NCBI GenBank assembly: GCA_037951165.1
Contig: JBBDHG010000015.1
Location: 6,738,501-6,802,500, forward strand
Direction: 5' to 3'
Source: Lophius americanus
Lineage: Eukaryota; Chordata; Actinopteri; Lophiiformes; Lophiidae
DNA length: 64,000 nt
The notes below the pieces were generated by a model. The model worked only from the letters and a program-made list of their open reading frames with translations, was not told the DNA's origin and did no database searches. This document shows, piece after piece, positions 1 through 12,698 of the stretch. Every line of letters begins with the position of its first letter. Within the stretch, counting starts at the first letter, position 1. The position numbers and the translations under genes were made by a program.

Positions 1-389
1 ATATATTGAGAGCACCATGACGAGCTAAACAGATTTTTTTTCAACAGTTCATCTGCTCATCATTTCCTCTGTTTGACTCTCTTATAATAGAGTGAAAAGG
101 ACTATATTCTTACCAAAGTTGTTAAAATAAGTGTTATTATTTTTTCTTATAAACCATAACGTGTCCTAGCAAGTTTAACCTGGTCTATATCCCTCTGTGA
201 AGACACTTTACCTCGTACATCACTGAACACATCCTGTCCACAGTGGTTTAAGCATGCAGGGGACACTCCCCAACAGCAGATGACAGCCATAGACCATAGC
301 GCTGGTCATCACCTGCCCTGGCATGGAAACAAGATCACAAAGTGTTGCTTGGTGCATTTCATGGAAATTTTCATTTATAAAGCACCTAA

Positions 390-475
390 ATGGAACTGTT
401 GGTAGAACTGTTGATAGGAGAACTGTTCATAGGAGAACTATCAATAGAACAGTTGCTAAAACTATTGGTTTATCA
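390..475. repeat. short degenerate tandem repeat
   Basis: Imperfect copies of a unit near agaactgttgatagg recur about four times in an ift74 intron (1-572 is otherwise featureless). It creates a short open frame that shows no protein signature. Confidence 0.5.
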
Positions 476-572
476 AAGTAGTTGTTGTTGTTTATATTCA
501 CACATAAACTACATGAAAATGTTACCAGGTCTATTATGCTTTAAATCCCATGAGAACTTGTGTGTCCATCAG

Positions 573-626
573 GGGAGTCTCAGCAAAAGTACAGAGAGCT
601 AAAGAAGAAAGAGGAGGAGATCGAGC
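573..626 (+). CDS. ift74: ift74 exon (first in window)
   Basis: Acceptor ..ccatcag before 573 and donor gtaagt at 627. It starts with two bases of a split codon and encodes ESQQKYRELKKKEEEIE, matching the human stretch with QKYKELKKREE. It ends after the first base of a codon. Confidence 0.88.
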
Positions 627-3600
627 GTAAGTTGTAAAGTATTGAGTGAATTAATACCAGTCTCTGAGAAGCATGATCAAAAGAAAACCCAGCATGAAGA
701 CATGAAGACACAATCTAGTTGAGAATATTGAATTTCTTTATGATCGTATCACAAGTAAAACACTGACCCGGATATGTGAGTGCAGCTCTGTGGTGCTTTT
801 AAAAGTGTAACAATATGGAAGATGAAGGCTGTTCTAAGGAGGCGTACACTCAGTGCAGACTGTTTTAATGTCCTACACATATAATTAAAATCTAATTTAT
901 GCAAACTACTTATTTTATATTAAGTTTGTTTGCTAAATATACTATTTAGAAGCTGTTTAGGCACATCAAACAATACCAGAGTATTGGGTCAAGATGATAA
1001 TCACCATTATTTATCAATGGCCATTCATTTATTTTATTGACAAATACTGAAATTTACTTTCAGGGCACATAAGCATATAATAATAAGCATACTGCTTTCC
1101 CGTCTGTGTTGTCCTGCTAATGTACAAAGTCCTGCTTATTCTATGCATCTCTTGAGGAAAAATAAATACAGATGAACTTAAATGAGATTTGCATACACCT
1201 TTCACTATTCTCATCACTTCACTCAGTGCCTGAGCCGCTTTCTGCACAAAACGTATGTGAAATATGTATCCAAAACATGAATTTAAGTTTTTTTTTGTGT
1301 CCTTTTTTGTTCATAAACCCAGAACCGGACATCATGACTGTGTGGACATGATGCACAACCCTGAAATACAACACAGAATAAGACGAGACAATAATAATAG
1401 GAGTAATTATGATGTTGAGAGAAAAACAAAACACGTAGTTTTATTTATTTATTATTTTATTTTGTTTTTGTGTTACGTGTAAATCCAAGGATGTGTGCTG
1501 GCATTCACGTGAGGAATTGCCTGGAGGTTGAATAATCTGGTATTTTTTGTATTGGCTTTAATAGATGTAGGAGTCGTTTGACCTGTTGTTGCAGAATTAT
1601 CCAGTAGGTGTCGCTGGGATCCTACAGTACATGCAAGTATAGATAGGAACCTTCCATCAGGTATCAGGTGTTGTAAGACGGAATGAGCACACAGTTTTTT
1701 GACTTGAATGTAGTGGCTGAGCCAAGCGTGGAGCCGCTGAGAATTTCAGAGATAAGGCTTATGGTTGAAACGCAGCCCTGAGCAGTGTAGATGAATAAAT
1801 AGACCATACAATTATTCCATACACCCTGTGCCGATCGACATAAAACCAAATGTTACACCTTACACAGACAAACGATTTTTGGCTGCAGTCAAAAAGGCAC
1901 CTAAGTGACACCTACTGGATAGTTCTGGTACAACAGCTGGAATGGCTCCTGCAGTAGAATTATATGCAACTAGTAGTAATGTTGTTCTCTCAGGGTACCT
2001 GGAGTCATTTGAGGAGTCTAAAGCTCAGGAGGAGGAGAGGATGACACAGAGTCAGGAGAACATAGTTTCTCTCCTAGAGCACTGCAGCAGGGTGAGGAAA
2101 AGAGGGAAAAGAAAAGGAATGAACGTGAATCTTTCTATTATTTTATTGAATATTGATAATGTTGTGGGTGTTTTCGTGTAGAAAATTCTGCGGCTACGTC
2201 AGGTGGATACAGTGACGGTCAGGGAGCTGAAGAACATGCAGGAGGTGCTGCTCAGTAAGGAGACAGAGGTGGTCCAATCAGAGAGCACCGCCAAGGGAGT
2301 GAAAGCAGGTCAGTAACACACACATCGTTTATAGAATCAAACCTTTTAATAAATGCTGACAAACCGTGTCCTTCCTTTGACATCCACCCAGAGGCGCAGC
2401 TCCTGCAGCAGGATCTGGAGAAGGTGCAGCAGCTGGAAGAGAAGATCACAGGTGAGCTGAGCAGCTTGACGGAGCGCGTCACAGCCATGGAGTCTGAGCT
2501 CCCCACCTTCAGAGACCTGGACACCCTGAGGCAAACGGCGGAGGAGAAGAAAAGGGTAACAAAGTGCTGCACGACAGTCAGAGATGGAGGAAATGGTTTA
2601 ATAACTGAACACTATGATGAGAAATATTCAACCTCTTTTGGCAGGATTAAGATGAGACGAAGGTGACGCCGACGATATTAAACACTTATTATGACTTCAG
2701 AAAGATAAAAAATAACTAAATAAATCTTTATTTTCCTCCATTCAGACTTAACTTTTTTCGGCACATTACTTGTCACTATGTCCATGTCTGTATGTCCCTT
2801 ATAGCACGCACTAAATTGTGAATAAAAATGACCTTATTTGACTAAAATGTTGAAACTTTTAAGTTTTAACTAACTAAGGATAGCTAAGGATAACATGGAC
2901 TAAATGTGATTGAAAACTAATGAGGATGTTTGACTAGAATAATCATTATTAAGTACCACTAAGTAAAATTTGCTGTCGGCTGACATGTGGTTCTGCTGCA
3001 GCGGCTGCAGGAGGAGCGCGTATCGCTGACTCAGCGTCAGGACTCCTTCAAGCAGCTGTTGGAGGAAATAAACCACAAATATGAAGCTCTGAAGACCAAA
3101 CTGCAAGAAAATGAGACTCACGCTCAGGTTGGTGCATGAGAAACCTTGAAACAAGAAACACAATCATTTACGGACACCACACACACACTCAAACACTGAT
3201 GAAAGTGTGTTCTTCATGTTTAGTGCTTATTCTGCATCAACTTGGCATTCCTTCTTCCAGATCATTTTGCCGTGTGTCTCACAGCTTTTGCCATATATAT
3301 ATACATCCACATGTGCAGCTTGATCAGGACTACTCTGATGTCCTTTCAGGTTTCAAAACTATAAACTGTAAAAACGATCTTATAAGAGAAATAACATGCT
3401 CAATCTGTCACCATGGCAATTCTCAATGAAAATATGCAAAGCTACTTCCACTCACATTTCTACTTCTATGTGTAGTTATGACAAATGGTTCACACGCAGG
3501 CACCATGACAACTATGATTCATTCAGGCAAACGGTCCAGGTTCACACGTGAAACGGTCCAGGTTTACAAAGTGAAACAGTCGCAGATTTGATCTTGTGAT

Positions 3601-4477
3601 TGAGTATTTTGGGCAGTTGTTATACTGGTGTTATTCTAATTGTTCTGATCTTGTCTTTTCCATGTGTATGTTTTGTGTTCTAGCTGACTAATCTTGAGAG
3701 GAAGTGGCAGCACCTGGAGCAGAACAACTTTGTGATGAAAGAGTGTATCCTTGTCAAATTCGTCCTCTTGAATAACTACGCTCCTCATGCAGCGTTGCCA
3801 GATAGAAGATGTCGTAGTATCGCAGCACAGGCTGAATCGTTTCATATTTTGAGGAAAACTATTTTCCATCCTGATTTATTATGCAACCATCTCGATGTCA
3901 TCAGTTGGGCAAGTCTGACAGACGTCACACCAGTAGATTCATAAACATGGATGCAGATCCTGATGGTATCTGCAATTAAAATGATTAAAATGACACAAAA
4001 AAGCCTTAATGTTTAGTGTCCTAGAAATGTGAAATTATCGTACCTTCTAGGATATTTAGGGTCATTGAGTGTGCAGGTAATAATTATTGTACATTGGGCA
4101 ACAGTGTTGCAAACTTTTATCAACAAAGAACAGGAAGTACGCACTTACGCATGAACCACAGTTTACCTAACTTAACTACCTAATTGAGCTACCTTGACAG
4201 CGCCGTCTAGAAGGATGTAGGACCATTACTCTGGTTAAAATGAAACGACAAATGAAAACAAATATATGAGTGAGATACAACAACCAATGTCAAAAAAGTG
4301 TTGGTGTTGTTGAATCCCCCCTTTGGTGACACCAGTGTTCTTTCCTCAACTGTGACATCAGTCATCGCCTCGAAAAGCCAGGAGAGTGACTACGAGTCCG
4401 TGTCTAAGAGGGTCTACCAACAAGTCTCTGACCACAACAAGATCTTAATGGACTCGTTGCAGAACAACAGGAATTGA
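573..4477 (+). CDS. ift74: ift74, intraflagellar transport protein 74, C-terminal part (7 exons, 5' end outside window)
   Basis: IFT74 is a coiled-coil subunit of the IFT-B complex; with IFT81 it forms a tubulin-binding module carried along the ciliary axoneme. Seven exons join in one frame with GT-AG introns: 573-626, 1994-2091, 2182-2308, 2392-2555, 3002-3127, 3684-3744 and 4362-4477 (stop TGA 4475-4477), giving 247 residues. Landmarks shared with human IFT74 as I recall it are VSLLEHCSR, KYEALKTKLQENETH, LTNLERKWQHLEQNNF and SKSQESDY near the end. The chain is rich in E, K, Q and L with few helix breakers, as expected for a long coiled coil. It corresponds to roughly the last 40% of a protein of about 600 residues. 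The open 5' phase at 573 (two bases complete a split codon) shows upstream exons exist before position 1. I saw no convincing upstream exon in 1-572. Confidence 0.93.
627..1993. other. ift74 intron, no further feature recognised
   Basis: 1.37 kb of AT-rich intron between two ift74 exons. The open frames here (for example 1264-1482) have no domain signature and unbiased composition. Nothing else was recognised. The shorter introns at 2556-3001, 3128-3683 and 3745-4361 are likewise without a recognised element. Confidence 0.6.
1994..2091 (+). CDS. ift74: ift74 exon (VSLLEHCSR)
   Basis: Acceptor ctctcag, donor gtgagg at 2092. Encodes YLESFEESKAQEEERM and on to NIVSLLEHCSR. The human equivalent reads NIVALLEHCSR, one of the strongest anchors for the assignment. 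Confidence 0.93.
2182..2308 (+). CDS. ift74: ift74 exon (coiled coil)
   Basis: Acceptor ttcgtgtag, donor gtcagt at 2309. 127 nt in phase 0, ending one base into a codon. Encodes KILRLRQVDTVTVRELKNMQ and on to ESTAKGVKA, matching the human ITNQELKMMQ...QSTAQ segment. Confidence 0.9.
2392..2555 (+). CDS. ift74: ift74 exon (coiled coil)
   Basis: Acceptor ccacccag, donor gtaaca at 2556. Encodes AQLLQQDLEKVQQLEEKI through RDLDTLRQTAEEKKR. An internal gtgag at 2452 could act as an early donor, but the human protein is colinear through this point, so the long form is preferred. Confidence 0.88.
3002..3127 (+). CDS. ift74: ift74 exon (KYEALKTKLQENETH)
   Basis: Acceptor ctgctgcag, donor gttggt at 3128. 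126 nt, phase 0 at both ends. Encodes RLQEERVSLTQRQDSFKQLL followed by EEINHKYEALKTKLQENETH, nearly identical to human at its 3' half. Confidence 0.94.
3684..3744 (+). CDS. ift74: ift74 exon (LERKWQHLEQNNF)
   Basis: Acceptor gtgttctag, donor gtatcc at 3745. Encodes LTNLERKWQHLEQNNFVMKE plus one base of the next codon. The block LTNLERKWQHLEQNNF is identical to the human protein as I recall it. Confidence 0.95.
4362..4477 (+). CDS. ift74: ift74 terminal coding exon with stop
   Basis: Acceptor gtgacatcag. Encodes IASKSQESDYESVSKRVYQQ, then VSDHNKILMDSLQNNRN and a TGA stop at 4475-4477. It matches the human C terminus (FIATKSQESDY...) in length and sequence. A second AG at 4334-4335 would put the exon out of frame and is not used here. 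Confidence 0.93.
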
Positions 4478-7400
4478 ACATGATAAATATGTTCGGTTGA
4501 GGCCTCTGCAGTCCGAAATGAGTCCGTGTTGAGTCTAGGGGTGTGAGATAACTGATCTTTGTTTATAACAACTAGATGAAGGGAAATCCTTAGAGGCCTT
4601 TAACCAACACAGCTACTCTTACTTTCTGTGGATTTCACTTAAAGCAGCAGTAACCATATAAAGGTATATACAAGTCTTTTTGTTTTTTTATGGTTTCTGT
4701 GTTGTGTATGGCTTGGTACCTCCACACAACAAGAGGAGGCTGGAGTAACTAGAGGGAAAAAACTTGGGGCGGTAATGCACAGGTTGAACCTGGGACTTTA
4801 ATTGCTGTGAGATAGCAGCAGCTATCTGAAATAGCAGCATGACCAACAACATGCTGCCCCTTAATGGCCACCTGATATAATGTAAGCAGGTTTTAACAAG
4901 TTACAATTAGGACCTTTTGAAGGTCATTAGAAATTAAATTTGACACCATATACGCACAACATATTATGAATATGAGTAAATATTGGAATGTCATGCGAGT
5001 TACTTGCTAAGTAAATTAACTTAATCCCAACACATGGTTGAATTAGACCCTCGTGTAATAATACATAGAGATAATGAAAGAAAGGTGCATTTAAACCTAG
5101 TGAGTTAGAAGGTGAAGTTCTGGTACCTTTAGTTTGTGACTGCTGCTTGAGTTGTCATCTCTGAGGACAGAAACGGCCAGTCGTGCTTCCAGAGTTGAGC
5201 AGCTTGTCCAGAAGCTGACCCTGAGTTTCCATTATGAAGCTCATCTGAAGATACAACATAAAGTCTGGTCAAACTGGGAGTCCAGGCGTAGGTCCATCAC
5301 TGAGTTCACCTTGTGACATTTGTGTTTTTGCTTTTTCTACTTGGGTTATTTCGACTGTGATAATGTATTGAACATCAATACAGGTTGTGATCCTTTTGGG
5401 ATATTTTGTCAATTTTAACAAAATTGTTCCTCCTAGAATTGCAAATGTGCAGTGTGTAAAATGTAGGGATATGTACATATCTATATATGTGTGAATGGAA
5501 TGTGATTTTCATAAATATGTTTTAATATGTAATCTCTCGTCACCTGAAAACATATTTGTCTCTGTAAAGTAGGCTAGGATGGACGAGGCAATCACTGGTG
5601 AGTTTAGGTTAAAGAGGCAGAAAGACAATGGAATTATGTTTCACCTATCATGTTTCTAAAAAACAACCCATTCATTATGTTGTTGCTGTATTTTTGTTTT
5701 TTTTGACCAATGGTAGATTAAACTCATTTAGCACAAGATATAAGGACTATACTTTTGTAGCCTGCTCGACCACTCAGTGCTTTACATCTGTGAGCCATCA
5801 TTCAACCGTTAACACAAACATTCATCATCACGGTATGAATGTTGGATTCCATGCAAGGCGCCAGCTGCTCATCAGGAGCAGTAACCCTTCACACACCAAT
5901 GGAACAGCCATTGGGAACAACATGGGGTTCAGTATCTTACCCAGAAACGCTTTGACGTGGACTGCTGTGGCCAAGGATTGAACCTAAACCCTTCAGATAA
6001 GTGGACAACCACTCTACCAACTGATCTATTGTCAACCGAGACAAAGCAACGCTGTGAAACCTCGTAGTTGGAGGAAACAGGAAAACTTTTGAAGCTATCA
6101 CCTTTCAAATTGAATTCCCTGGGTGACTGAATGGGCTTCGCCAGTTTACCTCAGAGCAGTTTCGGGAGGCGGATATTCACACTTACCTTCTTTGTCAGCG
6201 AGTTTTGGCTAAATGACTTTTGCACCTATAAGGACAAAAAATTTCCCCTTTTTTCACTATAAAAGCAAAACGTCAAATCTTCATCCTACTGACATCAGAG
6301 GGGGAAAAAATCATGTCAAAGTCTCACTCTGGCATCTTTGCTTAAAAATGGTTAATCACTTTTAAGCGAAGAAATTAATAACTTTTTTATTCGCTGATGT
6401 ACTTAAACCCTAGAAGTAGTATTAGTAAGACGTATTGCCATAAACTCCCTAACAGAGGGAGTGGAACCAATCCAACCCAACACCCTTTGGGTGGTCGAGG
6501 GTGTTGGCCATTTGGAAAGTTATGAAAGTTTTTCAATTAGTATTCATTTTAAAACTTTTTTTATTATTAATGAAGAGAGAAGTTTAGTTACGAAGGAGTG
6601 TTAGGGCCACCATAAAAACAAAAATTTGAATAAGAGAATAAAGTCCTAATTTTGAGACTGGCGACAGGGAAGTTTTGCAATCTGGGCTTTTGTCATCTAT
6701 TGTCTCAGGTGTTGTGCTGTGACACACACACACGTAGCCAACAGTGTGTTTCAACATATTAATAAAGTAATCAGATTAATTTAGGATTACTTTTTATGGT
6801 ATAAGCCTCGATCTACATTATGTGATGACTAAATCCTCATTGCAGCGTCTCCTGCTCCACAAGAGATTTCATCAAAGTCTGCCCAGTTCTTTCTTCTGAA
6901 CAAATTATAAAACAGCAATTGTAAAGTTCCGTTATTTATGCTCATGATATTGATCTGCTAAAATATATTATTGAAATTTAGCTTGACAAAATGCCCCATG
7001 TTCATTTCCCCTTCAATTATAATCTCATTTTAATTTTTTTATTTTGTCAATGTGGCCCAAGTACTATAGTGTATTAGTAGCACTTACTGTACCTGCTGGA
7101 CCAAAGGTCTGATCTCCATCAGAGGAAGAGGTCAGAAGAGGTCAGTGCAGCTGCTCAAACTCCAGGTAGATGCTGTCGGTAAAAGCTCCTTACCATCAAC
7201 GTGGGTTGTACTCGTCCGGGGCCAATGATTCTATTTCCAACAGGACATTCACCTGGGGAAACATCCAGGCTGGGTAGTCAACTGTTTCCCTGATAATGGT
7301 TGCGGGGATGGATGTTAGGCTGTCTGACTTGGATCAACTGTTGGACATCATTTGGTCATCCTCAGACAAGACCAACAACCAAAATGTATCTAGGAGTGTA

Positions 7401-10400
7401 GACATGAAGCTTAAGTGATCAAGAAAAAGCAAACCATAAACGTTTAAAATCACAATCAATCATCTAAAACTAGGAGGCTTGAAAAATCAGACAAGTCAGC
7501 ATCAGGAGACATTTGAGTATTGGCACATCCAGAAATATCCCATAACACATAAAAAGTGAGTCGAAACAAAGTTATTTTTTAGGGGGATTTTCTGTATTTC
7601 TTGATTTTAATTACAGGAAAAACATCAACTATTTGCATAAAATCCAAACTCCGTTCTAGAAATATATTTGACCTTTCCAGTACATAGATATCAAAGAGTA
7701 CAGGCAACAATACAATACAGCTTGTTTCTACCCATCCTCAGTTTATGTCCTCACCCACCGTCTGATCCACATCTGATCAGTGGAACCAGACCTTTGCAGA
7801 ATCTTCTGATCCACTTCATGTGTAAAATAAAAGAACAGTCTGGGTTCACAGTTTGGGGAACCAGTGGATCTAACTGTGTTTGAGTTACATCAACACCATC
7901 TCGAGTAGAAACTGGAGTGTATGCAAAGGTTCCAACCAGCAGGGGGTGCACAAGACCCTGCAAACAACATAAGATGAGCTTCACTCCCAATGTGAACTAC
8001 ACTGTAGTGAAGAGATACTTAAAGAAATCTCAACTAGGTAGAGTTTGACTGAGAATAAATGTTGGCTCCAAACAACCAAATGCATCTTATTTGTGCCTTT
8101 TATGACAGGTACAGGAAACTCCCTGATCCTCCTGAAGTACACGCGCCACTATCGCCCGGCTCATTGTTCAAAGTTATCTAGTTTGTAAGACGATCACTTG
8201 TAACCCTGATACTGTAAATACATATTTATGAAATAAATAAAATTGAGTAATCGGAAACCAGTACGAGACAGTTAGAACCAAATGCAAGAGCAGAGCAAAC
8301 CGTTTGAGGCTTAAGCTTCAGAGTTCTACAGGCCCACTACATGGCTTCCTAACATTACCATAAATGTTTAAAAAAATGCTGATTGAATTAGCAAATGTTA
8401 GCTTTAAGCTAACACAATCCGCACTTTGCTGTTATATAAGGCTAACTACCAAGCATAGGTAGTTAACCAAGTATCATGTGCATCCCGCTTAAGCTACATC
8501 TAAAAACGGGTTACTTGTTCATCTTAGCTTAATTGTAGTGGATCAAAAACAAGATCAATTCAGAATTGTCAAAATTTAACTAGCTTAGCAGTGCTAAATT
8601 GCTAGCTCCGCACTTGTTTAAGTGAAACAGAAATGTGTCATATAAAGTAAAGATATTTGAACTGCAGCTTTCCAGAACCCGTTCCCACGTTTAACCCAGA
8701 CTCGTAGGTTAACCAGGTTAGTTGCTTACTGTGCTTGCTAGCAGAGATAAGTACAGATATTATGAAACACAAAGCTGGAAAATATGAAATAACATTCCAT
8801 AATGACAAACTGACCTTCAATCGTTCCTTCATTTGTTTCATTATTTTTTATTTACTATTGTTATTGTTACTTATTATTACTGTGCATTATTCCAAACCAA
8901 TGTGTGGACGCAGCCTCGCCCGGTTTATTAGTTTGTTGCATTAAGTCAATAAGGACATTTCAAATCAAACGGTTTTCTCAATTTCTATCTCACAGAGGGA
9001 ACTCAGTCCAGGTTATGGACCAACATATTTGTGCAAGAAAAAAAAATCCAATGAAAACATTTCAGATTTATTCACTCAATTGTTAAAGAACTCAGATTTT
9101 GCACTCCTCTGTGTTTCAACTGAAACACATCTTCAACTCTCAAATCGGTTTAAAAAGGAACAAACAAGAAGAGAGATTAAACACCTACATTCATATTAAA
9201 ACAATGTTGTACTCTGTTGTTCATCTATGACTTATGGTAATTACTGTATGTATATGTTAATTTTGCGCGATCAATAATGCCAAAGTTCTTAGAATGCCTG
9301 ATATTTTCACAATTTTCATCAATCACCGTCATCCAATTGGTTAACTTCAGAACAGGTATGGAACAATTTGAAAAAAAGTCTGACGTGCTTAATTTTTAAA
9401 TCTGGTCTCATGGCGCGCCCCAGAGGTCACAGCTCTATTTACTGATTAGGTCATTCTTTCAACATCAAATCCTTGGCCGTTGCATCCATATTGGAGCCCG
9501 ACGCAGGAAATTCAACAACGATGAGGTTAAAATTTGGCTACTGCCATAAAGTTTCATAGAATTTGAAAGAAAAAGTTAGGGAGTTGGAAAAGTTTAGCTT
9601 TTTAAGGCGGATTGGTGTGCACTTCTGTATAACAGACAGGGCACTGGCTGGGAGGTCCATACGTGTCGCAGAGAGGACTAGAAGATCTGCTACATAAAAG
9701 GGATGATAAACGATTGTTTTGCCATGTAATGACATTGTTTACAAAGCACTACCACAAACGCAGATGTAAGAAGGCTCACCTGATGTCGATGCTTGTTTTA
9801 ACTATCACAAATTGTTTGCAGACTGTCGCCTGATGCCTCACCGATGTTTATGGCACCATTGTTTAGTCCATTGGAAACAAACTAAGGCGATGTCTTTGTT
9901 GTGGCTTTGCTGCACAGTCTCCGTGCAGAGAGAGTTGAAGCTCATTTAGGATTAACGTTAAAGACGATTTCAGAAGCAGCTTTACGGGGTTTTTTGTAAT
10001 TCTGGAGAATTTGTAGATACAAATGAAACAAAGTAGTACTACCAGCAATCATGGCGGCAGCGTGGGGAAAATTGACGGACGAGGAGACAAATGTCTACAG
10101 ACATGACAAAGAAGAAAACAATCAAGCGTTAGTAGTTTAGTTTAGTAAACTAAAAATACATGCTGTCAACGTGTCACAATGTATTGGAAGATCTCGCTGA
10201 CCATTGCTGCTTAGCTCGTACACTATCGCAACCTCCTCTAACATCGCTATGTTCACTGTAGCCTAAACTTTTCTTCATTGCCATCTTGTGCAGACAAATG
10301 ATATGTTCAACATATTTGTCTACTTGCTTTGTCACATAAATGAACTGTTGGTGGAGAACCGACTACATGGAGCCGCACGCTGAAAAGAAAGCCAGAGGAC

Positions 10401-12650
10401 GGATCGGGCCTGGTCATAACAGGGAAGCCGGTAAGCTCACCCTTCATTTTTCCCTAGCCCAAAAGACTTCCAGGGTGACTCCTACACGAGTAGGCGCGGG
10501 GGTCTGTTGGGCTTTGACAGTCTTCAGATGTTTATCTAAAGTAGCTATGGTTAAAGTTTGAAACAGTGCGTGAACTCACCCTCTCTGACATATTAACAAA
10601 AAGTTGTAAGTATGCTTTGTTGATTTTGACAGTGAAGATGAATAAATCTCATTGCATTTTAGTGAAGTTGGGGATTTTCTGCATCGCCGTGGTGCATTCT
10701 GTAAATTTAAAATAATTTCTGAAAAGTAAACAAAGCAGCGATTACATTCTAACTGAACATACATTATATCGAATGCATGAGAGCCATACAGCCTTCCAGC
10801 CGAGGAATCATGGCGTATATTCAAAACCTTTACAGCAATCCTGCAAATTAAAGCAAACCCATTTTGCTTACATTTACTTCTTTGATTCTTAAACATTGAA
10901 ACTACTGTACAATTCTGTCAGATAATATATTCCTGGGTGAACAGCAATGAGGAAAAGCATAAATACGCTATTTTAGAAATAAATGTAAAATAATCTTTTT
11001 TTCAGTTCAAGAACAATAAAATTCCAATTAAATCTCTGAACTTCCTAAGTGTTAATAAGTTAATCATGTTCCAATCCTCAGTGCAAAAATATCAAAAACA
11101 TACTGAACGGGAAGGGAGCGGGAGTCACGAGGACCGCCGGCGTACTCCAGACAATCGATCATCACCATTGGAACCAGATTTTTCAGGCACAAGTACTGAG
11201 GCTTTCTACACCATCTTCTTTTTTTTCTCTGAAGAATTCAGAAGTTTCATCGCGCTGCTCACAGACAAAGACTGGGGGGTGAGAATGGAGCACCATCGCT
11301 GTGGTAACCACCAGGAATGCCCCTTCCGTGCTCTATTCTTCATCAGTCCGCGTTGTCAAGTGCTTCTGAAATGTGGGTGGCTGCGTACTTCAGTCGGAAG
11401 CCGCCTGCAATGTGAAAGAGATACACAACACACGCACAGATGCATCCAGACACACAGAAGACAGCCAATCAGTGGACAGGTCAATCAATAACAGTCTGAA
11501 CATGACTGGAGGGCAAGCGTTAGCCTCTAACTGGAATGTTTCTGTAGAGTCACATCATTCATAAATGCAGATTTAACTACAGACGTTCCAGGGAGCTTCT
11601 GCTCCAGAGATAAGAGCTGATACCAACAGACCAACAGGCAAGGTTAGGCTGTCAACGCAATGGATATTTGAGGTTATTTTTAAGTTGAGGGTTAAGTGAC
11701 CTGAAGAACAAGTTTAGGAAAGAGAACAATTTACCGCTCCTGTTTGACGTTGTGTCTCTGCTTGTGCTCAGTGGGGTGGAACACGTAAACTGTGATTAGA
11801 TGATTAAATCAATTTGTGGTATTGCCTTTTGCTGCAGCTGTTGTGGTGAAAACATTGCTTGCAGTGTGCACGTTTTTAACTTTTGTCGTGTTCCTTGAAT
11901 CCAAATAAACTTTCATACATCAGAAGGTGAACTTTATTGCCCGGATAGTGAAGTTTGTTGTGATAAATCTCTCTCTAATCTGAGTTAGCAAGGTTTCTTC
12001 TTTATTGTGTTTGATTTGTAGTTTAATCTCACACAGAACTTTAGCCCTTTTATATCTCTCTCTGTCCCTGTCTATTTCGTTTCCTGCTACATTGCATCAC
12101 ATGGTCTAACGCTGCGCTCTCATTGGTTGAGTGGTTGAGGGAGAAAGAAAGAGCGTGTTTCTGCATCTCTTGTTCAAAAAGAAAATGTTACAGAGTTGTT
12201 GTACTTCCTAATTCTATTAGGATTTTTGCCCAGCGCTAACAAAGAAAAAACAGACATCCTTACAATCATTAATTTTTCCTTTGCTGTCTAAAAGGTTCCA
12301 TGTTCATACAACAATGTGGTAAAAATAATCTCACTAGACAGATAAGCAAACATGACTGAAAATGCTGTGGGATGTAAGACAGGTCAGTAGTTGGCAGCGT
12401 AACATGATCTGTTCCACTGCAGACAGTAAAGGTGCAACAAAGTACACAGTTTGCAGGAGAAGTGTTAATGAACTCGGCAGAGTCTGCCATTGTTTGTGTT
12501 GTTGTTCTGATGTTGGTTAAACTATAAGGTTGAATGCCTGACTGCCGGAAAGGTGCCGTGATGTCACTGTATTCATCATAAGTTTTTGTTTTTTAGGCCC
12601 CCAAAATGCTGTTGTCGAGTAAACAGGTCCAAAAACATACATAAGAAAAA
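4478..12650. other. intergenic region between convergent ift74 and zcchc2
   Basis: About 8 kb with no exon I can support. The first part should hold the ift74 3' UTR; an ATTAAA near 4934 and AATAAA near 6637 are possible poly(A) signals but neither is decisive. The segment contains the dispersed repeat at 5770-6040 and otherwise unremarkable AT-rich DNA. Open frames at 9538-9735 (minus) and 10340-10561 (plus) and 11066-11491 (plus) have no recognisable domain and are not called. I searched the minus strand here for the missing last exon of zcchc2 and found no good candidate. Confidence 0.55.
5770..6040 (+). repeat. dispersed teleost repeat with tRNA-like tail wording
   Basis: The segment runs through phrases typical of an abundant fish interspersed repeat: a ..agtgctttacat.. 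start, gcaaggcgccagctgctcatcaggag, then ttcagtatcttacccag and a terminal ..attgaacct..ccactctaccaactga.. block. Related pieces lie at 43590-43800 and, inverted, at 28680-28865; 44660-44885 shares the tail type. I recall the family pattern but cannot give its database name. Confidence 0.6.
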
Positions 12651-12651
12651 C

Positions 12652-12657
12652 TTTATT
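12652..12657 (-). terminator. candidate poly(A) signal AATAAA for a zcchc2 read-through 3' end
   Basis: On the minus strand AATAAA lies 42 nt past the stop codon reached when the last zcchc2 exon is read through its donor site. If used it would give a short 3' UTR and an alternative C terminus. Confidence 0.35.
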
Positions 12658-12698
12658 CCAACTCCTGCTATAATCCAACTGTGTTTACAGTGGTTTTT

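Noticed and set aside
10340..10561. Plus-strand frame with MEPHAEKKARGRIGPGHN followed by a gtaagc donor
   Set aside because: Looked like a first exon, but no partner exon or family match could be found.
11100..11160. Candidate last exon of zcchc2 on the minus strand (contains TACGCCGG)
   Set aside because: In the required phase it gives only a short basic peptide and a stop; no pyrimidine tract and no match to the human C terminus.
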